Shown here piece by piece: positions 40,305 through 48,458 of a stretch of 64,000 nt of DNA (positions are counted from its first letter, which is position 1; the number at the start of each line of letters is the position of its first letter). This DNA is from Schaalia odontolytica. GTDB lineage: Bacteria; Actinomycetota; Actinomycetes; Actinomycetales; Actinomycetaceae. Both the position numbers and the translations under genes were made by a program. The notes under the pieces are model-generated. The model was not told the origin of the DNA, ran no database searches, and saw nothing but the letters and a program-made list of their open reading frames with translations. The stretch is from NCBI RefSeq assembly GCF_024584435.1, contig NZ_CP102197.1:1736001-1800000 (forward strand), given 5' to 3'.

Positions 40305-43241
40305 ATGAGGAAGCGCAAGGATTCACACGACGACACTCCGGTCGGGGACACGAGTCTGCTGTTCGTGCCGTCCTCATCCGAGGATCCATCCGGGTCCGGG
40401 GTCGACGCTCTGATGGGAATGATGGACGCGGAGGAGGCGCCCTCGGCCCCCTCTCCCGCCCCGCCCCAGCCATCCTCGCAGGCCACCACGCTGGTCTTCG
40501 CTCCCGCCCAGGTGATCGACGCGCCGTCCGTCCCCGGCGGCGTCGCTCCCCCTCAGGCTGCGTCCCTCCCCGCCGCGGCCTCGGCCCCCGAGCCCCCGAC
40601 GCCCGAACAACCCCCTCGTCCCGTCGCTCCCGCGCAGGCGCCCGCCCCGCCCGACGTCTCCTCCCCCGCCGACGAAACCCCGGCGGGAGCGCAGTCCGCG
40701 CAGCAGCCCGAGGCCGCGGTGCCCGAGGAGAAGGGTTCCGCTCGCAGGCTTCGCCTTCCTCGTCCCGTCTACATCGCCGATCGGGTTAGCGCGGTGCGTC
40801 GCCGCCGAGAGGACGTCGTTGACGTCGTCATCTCGCTGGTCGCGATCGTCCTGATTTGGGCAATCGGCACGCTCGCCAGCGCCACCACGCGCGGGGTGAC
40901 GTTGGACGTCCTGCGTTTCCAGGTCATTCGACAGATGCTGCTGCTGCCCGTCAGCATCATCGAGGGCCTCATCGTCCTGGTCACCCCGATCCTGGTGATC
41001 GTCTCCCTCGCCCTGCGACGACGCCTCCAGGCCATCATCCAGGTGCTGGTCACAAGCCTCATTGCGGCGGTCGGTGGCTGGATCATCATCATCCTCACGG
41101 GTCTGCTCCCCGCCGAGCTAACCGTTCCCCTCAGCGTTGATCGGGCGATCGCCACGCAGGGCTCGCAGACGGGCATCGTGATCGCCATTAACCTCGTGAT
41201 CGTGACGCTGTGCGCCCTCTTCACCTCGGCGGGAGAAGCCCAGTCGATGCGCGCGATCCGGTGGGGATGGACGGGACTGTGGATCATCCTGATCCTCGGT
41301 GTTCTGCGTTCCTTCATGACCCTTCCCGTCGCCTTCATCTCCGTCTTCCTCGGTCGCGCCTTCGGATCCGGCTCCCGATGGATCATGGGCTATGACGACC
41401 AGCGCGCAACCGGCAGCGCTCTCGTGGAGGCGTTGCTTGGGATTGGGATTACTCCCTCTCGCATCGTGCGCTCGGACCTCGACACCTCCGAAGAGCCCCT
41501 GTCCACCTGGGCTATCGCCGAGAACTCGCGCGGGCGCCTCACTCAGATGCCCGCGGACCTGGGCGACATGGGTGTCACGGTGACCAGGCGCCCCGACCCC
41601 GATCATCACCGCCACTACCAGGTCTGGAGCGATGCGGGCCTCGCCTATGAAGTCATCGTCATGGACCTCGGCCAGGAGCTCACGGGAACCCTGCAGGAGA
41701 TGTGGAACAACCTGCGCCTGCGGGGAATTAGCCGCTGGGTGTCCCCCTCGATGAAGGCCCAGGCGGAGCGCTCATCATTCACCGCGCTGCAGGCGCTGCG
41801 CGCAGGGGTATTCACTCAGGAACCGATCGGTATTGCCGCGGCGTCTGACTCCATCGTCGTGGTACTCTCCGCGCTGCCCGTCACCACCCCGCTGACCTCC
41901 CTCGGCGAGGACGTCACGGACAACGTCTTGGATCGGGCGTGGGAGCAGCTCCGGTTGGCTCACTCCCGCGGGATCTCTCACCGAGCGCTGACCCCCGACG
42001 CCGTCGTCGTCGACTCTTCCGCCGACGTGTGGCTGCTGGACTGGGACGCCGGGGAGGTGGCGACGACGGAGCTCAACCAGTCGATCGACATCGCCCAGAT
42101 GCTGGTTCTCACCGCTCTCGCGGTGGGCCCGGACCGGGCGCTTGCGGCCGGCCGACGCTGCGTCGGCGAGGAGACCCTGGCGGCTTGTGCGCCGGTCATC
42201 CAGAAGCCGGTGCTTCCCGCGTCAGTGAACCAGATGCTGCGCCGATCGGACCTGCTGAGCGAGCTGCGCGCGGCCCTCGTGGGGGACTCTGAGGACGAGA
42301 CGACGGCTACCGCGGACCTGCAGCGCTTCCGCCCACGCACTATCTTCACGGTCGCCGTCCTGTTCATCGCGGTCTTCGTCGTCATGGGGTCGCTCAACTT
42401 CAAAGACATCGTCTCGACGGTCACCAGTGCTAACCCCTGGTGGATGGCTGCTTCGGCCGTGTTGGCCTGCCTCATCTGGGTCGGTTCCACAGTCCCACTC
42501 ATCGCCCTGTCCCCGGAGAAGCTTCGCTTCAGGGACACGCTCGTCGCTCAGGTGGCGGCGTCAATCATTACGATCGTGGCACCCGCCGGCGTGGGGCCGG
42601 CCGCCCTCAACCTGCGCTACCTGCGTAAGCGCCGCATTCCAACAGCGATGGCGGTCACGACGGTGACGCTCATGCAGATCTCGCAGGCCATCATCACAAT
42701 CGTCCTCCTGCTCCTCGTCATGGTGATCGCGGGCTCGTCCCTGTCGGTGTCCGTGCCCTACGGGACGATCCTCGGAGTCGTCGCCGTCGTCATGGTGGCG
42801 GTCGGCGTCATCGTGGCGGTGCCGAAGGTGCGCCGCTGGATCTGGGCGAAGATCCAGCCGACCTGGCAGCAGGTGTATCCGCGTCTCCTGTGGATTATCG
42901 GTCAGCCGCGTCGCTTGGCCGCCGTGGTCGGTGGCAACCTGCTGATGAACATCGGCTACGTGGGGTCGTTCTGGACGGCGATGGTCGCCATGGGCGGCTC
43001 GCTGAACTTCTCGACGGTGGCCATCACGTATCTGACTGCGAATGCGGCGGGTTCGTTCATCCCCTCGCCCGGCGGCATCGGCACGGTGGAAACGGCCCTG
43101 ACCTCGGGCCTCACGGTCGCGGGCGTGTCCTCATCCGTCGCGATCGCGACCGCCCTGCTGTACCGTCTCGTCACCTTCTACGGGCGCATCCCCTTCGGCT
43201 GGCTGGCGATGAAGTACATGGAGAAGAAGGACCTCATCTAG
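40305..43241 (+). CDS. Flippase-like (LPG-synthase TM) protein with fused pseudokinase
   Basis: 978 aa. Residues 1-150 are Pro/Ala-rich and disordered. A block of about six membrane helices (165-370) follows, then a soluble region (380-660) containing HRALTPDAVVV (H559) and LLDWDAG (D579), which mirror the kinase HRDLKP and DFG motifs but lack the catalytic Asp. The C-terminal 300 residues are a UPF0104/lysylphosphatidylglycerol-synthase transmembrane domain with PAGVGPAALNLRYL and FIPSPGGIGTVETAL. TAGGAT (40292-40297) lies 7 nt before ATG 40305. Probable role: lipid translocation in the cytoplasmic membrane. Confidence 0.85.
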   Translation: MRKRKDSHDDTPVGDTSLLFVPSSSEDPSGSGVDALMGMMDAEEAPSAPSPAPPQPSSQATTLVFAPAQVIDAPSVPGGVAPPQAASLPAAASAPEPPTPEQPPRPVAPAQAPAPPDVSSPADETPAGAQSAQQPEAAVPEEKGSARRLRLPRPVYIADRVSAVRRRREDVVDVVISLVAIVLIWAIGTLASATTRGVTLDVLRFQVIRQMLLLPVSIIEGLIVLVTPILVIVSLALRRRLQAIIQVLVTSLIAAVGGWIIIILTGLLPAELTVPLSVDRAIATQGSQTGIVIAINLVIVTLCALFTSAGEAQSMRAIRWGWTGLWIILILGVLRSFMTLPVAFISVFLGRAFGSGSRWIMGYDDQRATGSALVEALLGIGITPSRIVRSDLDTSEEPLSTWAIAENSRGRLTQMPADLGDMGVTVTRRPDPDHHRHYQVWSDAGLAYEVIVMDLGQELTGTLQEMWNNLRLRGISRWVSPSMKAQAERSSFTALQALRAGVFTQEPIGIAAASDSIVVVLSALPVTTPLTSLGEDVTDNVLDRAWEQLRLAHSRGISHRALTPDAVVVDSSADVWLLDWDAGEVATTELNQSIDIAQMLVLTALAVGPDRALAAGRRCVGEETLAACAPVIQKPVLPASVNQMLRRSDLLSELRAALVGDSEDETTATADLQRFRPRTIFTVAVLFIAVFVVMGSLNFKDIVSTVTSANPWWMAASAVLACLIWVGSTVPLIALSPEKLRFRDTLVAQVAASIITIVAPAGVGPAALNLRYLRKRRIPTAMAVTTVTLMQISQAIITIVLLLLVMVIAGSSLSVSVPYGTILGVVAVVMVAVGVIVAVPKVRRWIWAKIQPTWQQVYPRLLWIIGQPRRLAAVVGGNLLMNIGYVGSFWTAMVAMGGSLNFSTVAITYLTANAAGSFIPSPGGIGTVETALTSGLTVAGVSSSVAIATALLYRLVTFYGRIPFGWLAMKYMEKKDLI

Positions 43242-43512
43242 GCCGACTGGGCGAGGACCCGGACCGCTTCTCCTGCGGCCTGCCCGAGCTTCGCACCGCG
43301 CACCACCGCGCCTCGCGAGTAAGCCCCTCTGGCACAGGCTCAGCACGGACGTAATACTCCCACGGGATGATACTTCGGATCATCCAAACCTCCAGCGAGA
43401 GCGAAGATGATGGAACGACGGTGCTCATCGTCCATGCCCCCAGACTGGCGATGACGCGCTCACGCAGTTCAGCAAGGCGATACGGCGGCGGCACACGCGC
43501 CTTCATCATTGC
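43234..43512 (-). CDS. Small hypothetical protein
   Basis: About 92 aa from ATG 43512 (GGAGCA immediately before; ATG 43509 or GTG 43521 possible). The N-terminal two thirds reads like a folded domain (RLAELRERVIASLGAWTMST, LEVWMIRSIIPWEYY), while the last 25 residues are Arg/Ser/Pro-rich. No family recognised. It ends 8 bp inside the convergent flippase gene. A -35/-10 pair (TTGAGG, 16 nt, TAGATG) within a 13-bp inverted repeat lies just upstream, which supports a real gene under local control. Confidence 0.45.
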   Translation of the reverse strand, partial: AMMKARVPPPYRLAELRERVIASLGAWTMSTVVPSSSLSLEVWMIRSIIPWEYYVRAEPVPEGLTREARWCAVRSSGRPQEKRSGSSPSRPR

Positions 43513-43527
43513 TCCGTTCACGCAAAC

Positions 43528-43570
43528 ATCTAGTTGCTTCTAATTTTGCCTCAATTTGAAGCAACTAGAT
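43528..43570. promoter_or_regulatory. 13-bp perfect inverted repeat overlapping a promoter
   Basis: ATCTAGTTGCTTC (43528-43540) and GAAGCAACTAGAT (43558-43570) with a 17-bp AT-rich centre. On the minus strand the repeat contains TTGAGG and TAGATG at 16-nt spacing, immediately before the small hypothetical gene. Confidence 0.6.
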
Positions 43571-43662
43571 CTGACGGCGGCACCCATCCGCAGTGCCCCG
43601 CGTGACGGATGTTGCGGTCCGATGTGTCCTCCTACCGCCCCGGGAAGAGCCCCGAGCCGGCG

Positions 43663-44166
43663 TCACTGCACGTACGTCTCGCGTTCGAGGAAGGCGGCGC
43701 TCACGCCGCTCACGCCGCGAATCGCCTCAAGAGACCCGGCCGGCGCGCGCAGCGCAAAGCCCTGCAGGGCGTTCTTGTACTCGCGCTCGACTGTGACCGA
43801 CGCGCCCGGATAGACCCCGGCGACGGCCTCGTTGATGGCGGCGAGCGTGGCCTCGTGGTCGGCGTCCTCTTCGAGGCGGACGATGATGACGGCGGGCCGC
43901 GCGGGATCCGTGTCGGCAGCCGGAGCGCTCGGAGCGCTCTGCGAGGATTGGCCGCTCTTCGAGGTGAGCGCGGTGTCGGTGTCGCCCGTCGGTAGGGAGG
44001 AGGCGGGGGGCGGCGTGGACTGCGGCGATTGTGCGTCGGCGCCGGAGAGCGCAGCCGGATCGGACTGGGCGGCGGGTGCCTGCGATGCCAGGGAGGAGCA
44101 ACTGGCGAGCGCGAGCGCGCACGTTCCGACGCCCGCCAGGAGGACGGCTGGTTTCTTCATGGACAT
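43663..44166 (-). CDS. Orphan subtilase propeptide (I9-like) lipoprotein
   Basis: 167 aa. It aligns from end to end with the first ~150 residues of the three proteases upstream: MSMKKP start, TGDTDTALTSKSGQ, VIIVRLEEDAD, VEREYKNALQGFALRAPAGSLEAIRGVSGVSAAFLERE, and stops at the point where their mature domains begin. Unlike them it has a lipobox (LALASC, Cys 23), so it should be a surface lipoprotein. AGGGG lies 7 nt before ATG 44166. It could be a degenerate remnant or a free inhibitor or folding factor for the neighbouring proteases; the clean stop and intact signal peptide favour a functional protein, while the weak promoter does not. Confidence 0.8.
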   Translation of the reverse strand: MSMKKPAVLLAGVGTCALALASCSSLASQAPAAQSDPAALSGADAQSPQSTPPPASSLPTGDTDTALTSKSGQSSQSAPSAPAADTDPARPAVIIVRLEEDADHEATLAAINEAVAGVYPGASVTVEREYKNALQGFALRAPAGSLEAIRGVSGVSAAFLERETYVQ

Positions 44167-44236
44167 AGTGCACCCCTCTGTGGTCTCGGGCGAACTCCGC
44201 AGGTGACGGGACGCGCGGGTCCTCCCGTTTCCTCCA

Positions 44237-44264
44237 ACATACCGCAGGAGCGCGCCTGCGGCGC
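44237..44264 (-). promoter_or_regulatory. Partly conserved protease-type promoter before the orphan propeptide
   Basis: The -10 TATGTT in the context TGCGGTATGTTGG matches the protease promoters, 71 nt before the ATG. The -35 position holds CGCCGC instead of TTGTCA. Confidence 0.55.
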
Positions 44265-44300
44265 GATCCGCTTGAGCGCGATCCGCGGCGGGCAACGGGA

Positions 44301-44340
44301 GGGCCCGGGGAGTGCTCGCAGCGCCGCACTCCCCGGGCCC
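44301..44340 (-). terminator. Terminator of protease 1
   Basis: A perfect 14-bp stem, GGGCCCGGGGAGTG/CACTCCCCGGGCCC, with a 12-nt loop, starts 20 bp after the protease stop. Confidence 0.75.
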
Positions 44341-44359
44341 TCAGCCGAACCGGTAACCG

Positions 44360-47300
44360 CTAGGGTTGCAGGGCGCCGTCCGGTCCGAAGACGTATGTGG
44401 TGCCTTCGATTGTCTGGGTGCCTGTTTGCATGGCCCCGCTTCCTGACAGGAAGTACCAGGAGCCACCCACGTTGACCCACCCGGTCGCCATCGCGCCGCT
44501 ACCGCCCAGGTAGTACCACGTACCACCCTGGTTGAGCCAACCAGTACGCATAGCCCCAGAAGAATCCAGGTAGTACCAGGCGCCACCCACGTTGACCCAG
44601 CCGGTGGCCATCGCGCCGGAAGCCGACAGGTAGTACCAGGCCCCACCCACGTTGACCCAGCCGGTGGCCATCACCTTCGTCGCCGGATCCAGGTAGTACC
44701 AGGAGCCATCGCGCACCCAACCACTCACACGCACACCATCGGAATCGGCATACACCCACTGACCATCCACCCGCTTCAGCCAGCCGCTCGCCATGTAGCC
44801 GCTCGGCCCAAACAGGTAATCACTCCCGTTGATGCTAAACCAACCATTCTTCAGATAGCCCGCACCATCAGCGCACTGGTACCACCAGCCGACACCATCC
44901 CTGACCCAGTGACCACCATCGGGACTCACGCACCCATCGGTCGCGCCGGGGTTATCGCTGGGCAGGTCAAGAGTCAAAGCCTCGGAGTGGTTCAGCCCGT
45001 AATCCCACGCCAGCAAGTACGGATGAGCGATGACACTACCGGAACCACCCTGATCGGTCCACGCCGCATCAACATCCTTGAAAGGAACCTCCACGTGGTA
45101 CTGATACACCCCATCAGCACCAACATCACCCTCACCATCAGAGAAAACATGCCGGTAGAACCACAAGCCATCAGCCGGGTCATGCAGATCAACACCCGCC
45201 AAAGGCGAAGAATCAGCAACATCGAAGGACACAACCGTCTCGGAACCTTCTCCGCTGTACGTCACACCAGAGACGACCGGCCCCACCGTATCGAGACGAA
45301 ACTCGTACGAGATCGACTGCTCCACCTGCGAGGGCCCGTCGTTGTGGGCGGACAGCTTCAGCGTGTAATCGCCGTCGGGCAGATCCTTGAAAGCGTCGGA
45401 ACGCAGGTCCAGGGTCGTGGGCTCGTGGCCGTCTTCCACCCAGGTCATCTTGCCGGTGCCGGGGTTGACACCGGACTTCCAGGCCTGGTGGGTGGCGAAG
45501 GAGGTGACCGTCTGGCCGGCGGCATTCGCGTACACGGTATTGAGCGTGTGGACGCTGCGCAGGGTACCCGTGCGGGGTGCCAGGACCGTGGGAGCGCCGC
45601 TGGCCTCGGAGCGGGAGATCACGTAGCGATCCGCCTTGGGAGCCCCGGTGCGATTCTCGGCCTTGACCAGGGGGTTGTATCCCAGCTGCTGGCCCGTGGT
45701 GCCGTTGTAGATGCCCGACGCGAAGGTGTGCGCTCCGCCATCCGAGGCCAGCGCGTCGAAGATCGCGGGCTTACCCCAATCCCCATAGAACCCCAGATAG
45801 GGAACACTCAGATCCGGCTGAGACGCGGCGCGCGAGGAGAAACGCACGAAACCATCCAGGAAAGTACCCGAAGGCGCGTTATCCGCAACATACGAGGCAA
45901 ACTCCCCACCCGGAGCAACATCCACACCCACGGTCGCCTCGCCGCCCGCCGGGACGGTGACAGTGGCACCCGCGCCCGAGGCAGAGGCCGCGCCCGAGTA
46001 CGTGACGGTCACGCCCTTGCCCTGCCAGTTGGTGGCGCTGCCGCTGAAGAAGCCGTCGGCAACGTTTTCGGACAGGGCCTGTGAGGAAAGCTCATACGTG
46101 GCCTCCACACCCGACAGGTTGTGCAGCGTGACGTCGAAGTGCCAGCCCTTCGTGCCATCCCCCAGGTCCGCCTTGGGACGAGACTGCTCGGGGGCACCCA
46201 CAACCGTCGGATACACCGACGAGGTCGTCGCCGCCAGGGCATCAACGAGGCCCGCACCCTGCTTACGCGGAGAATAGTAGGCGCCGGTGTCCTGGGCGGG
46301 GTCGACGACCGGAGTCGCTGTTCCCATGATGAGGTTCTGGACGACATCCACCTTTTGACGGTCGGTCATCGAGGCGAAGAGCGGGTCCGCCTGGACGCGC
46401 TGAAGGACAACGGCGCTCACCCCCGCCATCTGCGGGGTCGCCATCGACGTGCCGGAGAGGTGGTCGTACTTGCCGTTCAGGATGGCGGAGTAGATGCTGC
46501 CGCCGGGCGCGGTGATCTCGGGCTTGAGACGCAGATCGGGGGTCACGCCCCACGAGGAGAAGTCGGACATCGAGTACTTGGCGCTCGGCGTCACGGTTTT
46601 ACCCTCGACGAGGGTCAGGTGATGGTCGGCGGCCTCCAGCATCGCCTGGCCGCTCTCGTTCGAGATGAAGGCGGCCGGCACGTCGAGGGTCGTCACGCTC
46701 ATGATCATGAGGGAGTCCCCGGCAACGTTGTTGTAGACGAGGATGCCCGCGGGCTTGAGCGGGGCAAGGTTCTCGATCTTCTTCTGGAAGGTCATCTTTC
46801 CGCGCGAAACCAGGGCAAACTTCCCCGCCAGGCCCTCGGGGTACTTCTTCCGCAGGGCCGCGGCGTCCTCCTCGGAGGCGAAACCGGCGTCCACGTACTC
46901 GTAGCTGCCCGGAGCCAGGTCCGTCAATTCGGCGGCCTTCTCTCCGTTGAACCCGCGCGAACGCTGGTAGGCAATATCCTTACCGGCGGCGCTAAACGCG
47001 TTGTAGGACAGGAGGTTATCCAGGGAAGACACGGCGACAACCGAGGAGTAGGTCGCGGGCTCACACTGGGTCGAGGAGTCGGGGTCGGAGGCGAAGGGCA
47101 GGTTCTTCCCCGAGGTGTTGCCGTATCCGGCGGTGTAGTGATTGCCTGCCGCCGCGTTGACGGTAATCCCCTGCTCCTGCAGGCTCTTGAACACGGTCGC
47201 GTAGACGGAGTCGGCCTCGTTATCCATGCCGCCGAGCTGGCCAAGGGAGAGGTTCACGACGTCGGGGCGCAGGACAACCATGTCGTCGAGCGCGGCCAGC

Positions 47301-48229
47301 AGCGCCGAGTCGGGGATGTCCCCTTCGACGCTGCGCGAGACCTTCGCGACGATCACCTGCGCCTCGGGGGCGATACCGACGATCTGGTCGGCGTTTGCCG
47401 CGGTGATGCCGGCGACGTGGGTTCCATGGGAGCCGTAGTCACCCGGACTCGGCATCGCGTCGGGGTCGGAGTCGGCGTAGTCGTAGGCGAAGGGGAACTT
47501 CTCACTGACGTAGACACCGGTCTTCCCCGCACCCAGCCTGGGCGCCAGGGCGGCCACCGACTCCGCGGTCAGCGCGGGGGTCGACCGCATCGTGCCGGAG
47601 AAGGCGGGGTGCGTCATCTCGACGCCCGTGTCGATGACGGCGATGACCTTGCCCTCGCCCTTCTGGGTGAGCTGGTCGGCGTGCATGATCAGCTGGGCGC
47701 TGAGGTTATCGGGGTTCTGGGAGGCGAGCCTGGGCGCCTCGATGCCCCCTTCGTCGTTGAGGGTGGCGGTGTCGTTCACGGGAATCTCGCGTTCGAGGAA
47801 GGCGGCGCTCACGCCGCTCACGGCGCGGATTGCGTCGAGAGAGCCCGCGGGCGCGCTCAACGCAAATCCCTTGAGGGCCTTGTCGTACTCGCGTTCCACC
47901 TGGGCGGAGGAACCGGGGAACACACCGGCCACGGCCTCGTTAATCGAGGCAAGGGACGCCGCGCGGTCAGCCGCCTCGTCAAGCTGAACGACGATAGTGA
48001 CGACTGCGGCGGGGTCGACCTGATCGGTCGTCGGCGCCTGAGGTTCCTGGCTGTTCTGTCCACTCTTCGAGGTGAGCGCGGTATCGACGTCACCCACAGG
48101 CACAGACGAAGCCGGGGGCGGTTCGGGGGCGGCAGGAGCAGGCGGCGCTGCAAGGGTGGCCGGGCCTGCGACTACGAGCGCGAGGGACCCGGCGAGCGCG
48201 AGGAACGCCGCTGGTTTCTTCGTTGTCAT
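44360..48229 (-). CDS. Subtilase 1: secreted S8 protease with choline-binding-like repeats
   Basis: 1289 aa. In order: signal peptide (1-28), I9-type propeptide (to about 150), S8 domain with Asp200 (VIDTG), His268 (GSHGTHVAG), Asn363 (AAAGN) and Ser595 (SGTSMATPQ), a protease-associated domain inserted at about 415-545, then a long beta-rich region with an Fn3-like part as in C5a-peptidase-type proteases. Residues 1104-1289 hold about eight 20-residue GW/WYYL/GAMATGW repeats of the choline/glucan-binding type, which would tether it to cell-wall or glucan polymers. GGAG lies 7 nt before ATG 48229. It has its own promoter and terminator. Likely substrates are host or bacterial surface proteins (inference). 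Confidence 0.93.
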   Translation of the reverse strand: MTTKKPAAFLALAGSLALVVAGPATLAAPPAPAAPEPPPASSVPVGDVDTALTSKSGQNSQEPQAPTTDQVDPAAVVTIVVQLDEAADRAASLASINEAVAGVFPGSSAQVEREYDKALKGFALSAPAGSLDAIRAVSGVSAAFLEREIPVNDTATLNDEGGIEAPRLASQNPDNLSAQLIMHADQLTQKGEGKVIAVIDTGVEMTHPAFSGTMRSTPALTAESVAALAPRLGAGKTGVYVSEKFPFAYDYADSDPDAMPSPGDYGSHGTHVAGITAANADQIVGIAPEAQVIVAKVSRSVEGDIPDSALLAALDDMVVLRPDVVNLSLGQLGGMDNEADSVYATVFKSLQEQGITVNAAAGNHYTAGYGNTSGKNLPFASDPDSSTQCEPATYSSVVAVSSLDNLLSYNAFSAAGKDIAYQRSRGFNGEKAAELTDLAPGSYEYVDAGFASEEDAAALRKKYPEGLAGKFALVSRGKMTFQKKIENLAPLKPAGILVYNNVAGDSLMIMSVTTLDVPAAFISNESGQAMLEAADHHLTLVEGKTVTPSAKYSMSDFSSWGVTPDLRLKPEITAPGGSIYSAILNGKYDHLSGTSMATPQMAGVSAVVLQRVQADPLFASMTDRQKVDVVQNLIMGTATPVVDPAQDTGAYYSPRKQGAGLVDALAATTSSVYPTVVGAPEQSRPKADLGDGTKGWHFDVTLHNLSGVEATYELSSQALSENVADGFFSGSATNWQGKGVTVTYSGAASASGAGATVTVPAGGEATVGVDVAPGGEFASYVADNAPSGTFLDGFVRFSSRAASQPDLSVPYLGFYGDWGKPAIFDALASDGGAHTFASGIYNGTTGQQLGYNPLVKAENRTGAPKADRYVISRSEASGAPTVLAPRTGTLRSVHTLNTVYANAAGQTVTSFATHQAWKSGVNPGTGKMTWVEDGHEPTTLDLRSDAFKDLPDGDYTLKLSAHNDGPSQVEQSISYEFRLDTVGPVVSGVTYSGEGSETVVSFDVADSSPLAGVDLHDPADGLWFYRHVFSDGEGDVGADGVYQYHVEVPFKDVDAAWTDQGGSGSVIAHPYLLAWDYGLNHSEALTLDLPSDNPGATDGCVSPDGGHWVRDGVGWWYQCADGAGYLKNGWFSINGSDYLFGPSGYMASGWLKRVDGQWVYADSDGVRVSGWVRDGSWYYLDPATKVMATGWVNVGGAWYYLSASGAMATGWVNVGGAWYYLDSSGAMRTGWLNQGGTWYYLGGSGAMATGWVNVGGSWYFLSGSGAMQTGTQTIEGTTYVFGPDGALQP

Positions 48230-48304
48230 GTGCGTACTCCAATGTGTTGACCTGCGACCGTATGGGTATGCGGAGGAGGCTCCACCGTGCCGGCCGCCAC
48301 ATTC

Positions 48305-48332
48305 AAAATACCGCATGTGGGTGCGATGACAA
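48305..48332 (-). promoter_or_regulatory. Promoter of protease 1
   Basis: TTGTCA (48327-48332), 16-nt spacer, TATTTT (48305-48310), in the shared context GCGGTATNTTG. It gives a 5' leader of about 70 nt. Confidence 0.7.
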
Positions 48333-48381
48333 ACATCGGTCCACAGTGGGAAACGATCGGATGTGGCACCGCCCAAACAAG

Positions 48382-48425
48382 GCCCGGACCCGGGAACGCT
48401 TACATAGCAACGTTCCCGGGCCCGG
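48382..48425 (-). terminator. Terminator of protease 2
   Basis: CCCGGGAACG and CGTTCCCGGG form the core stem, extended by GCCCGG/CCGG, with a 12-nt AT-rich loop. It is nearly identical to the hairpin at 52484. Confidence 0.7.
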
Positions 48426-48458
48426 AGTGACGCGTCAACGAACGCGAGTGGGATGGCC

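Noticed and set aside
46121..48250. 709-aa plus-strand open frame
   Set aside because: It is antisense to protease 1 and reflects third-position GC bias; composition is Arg/Gly/His-rich with no domain.
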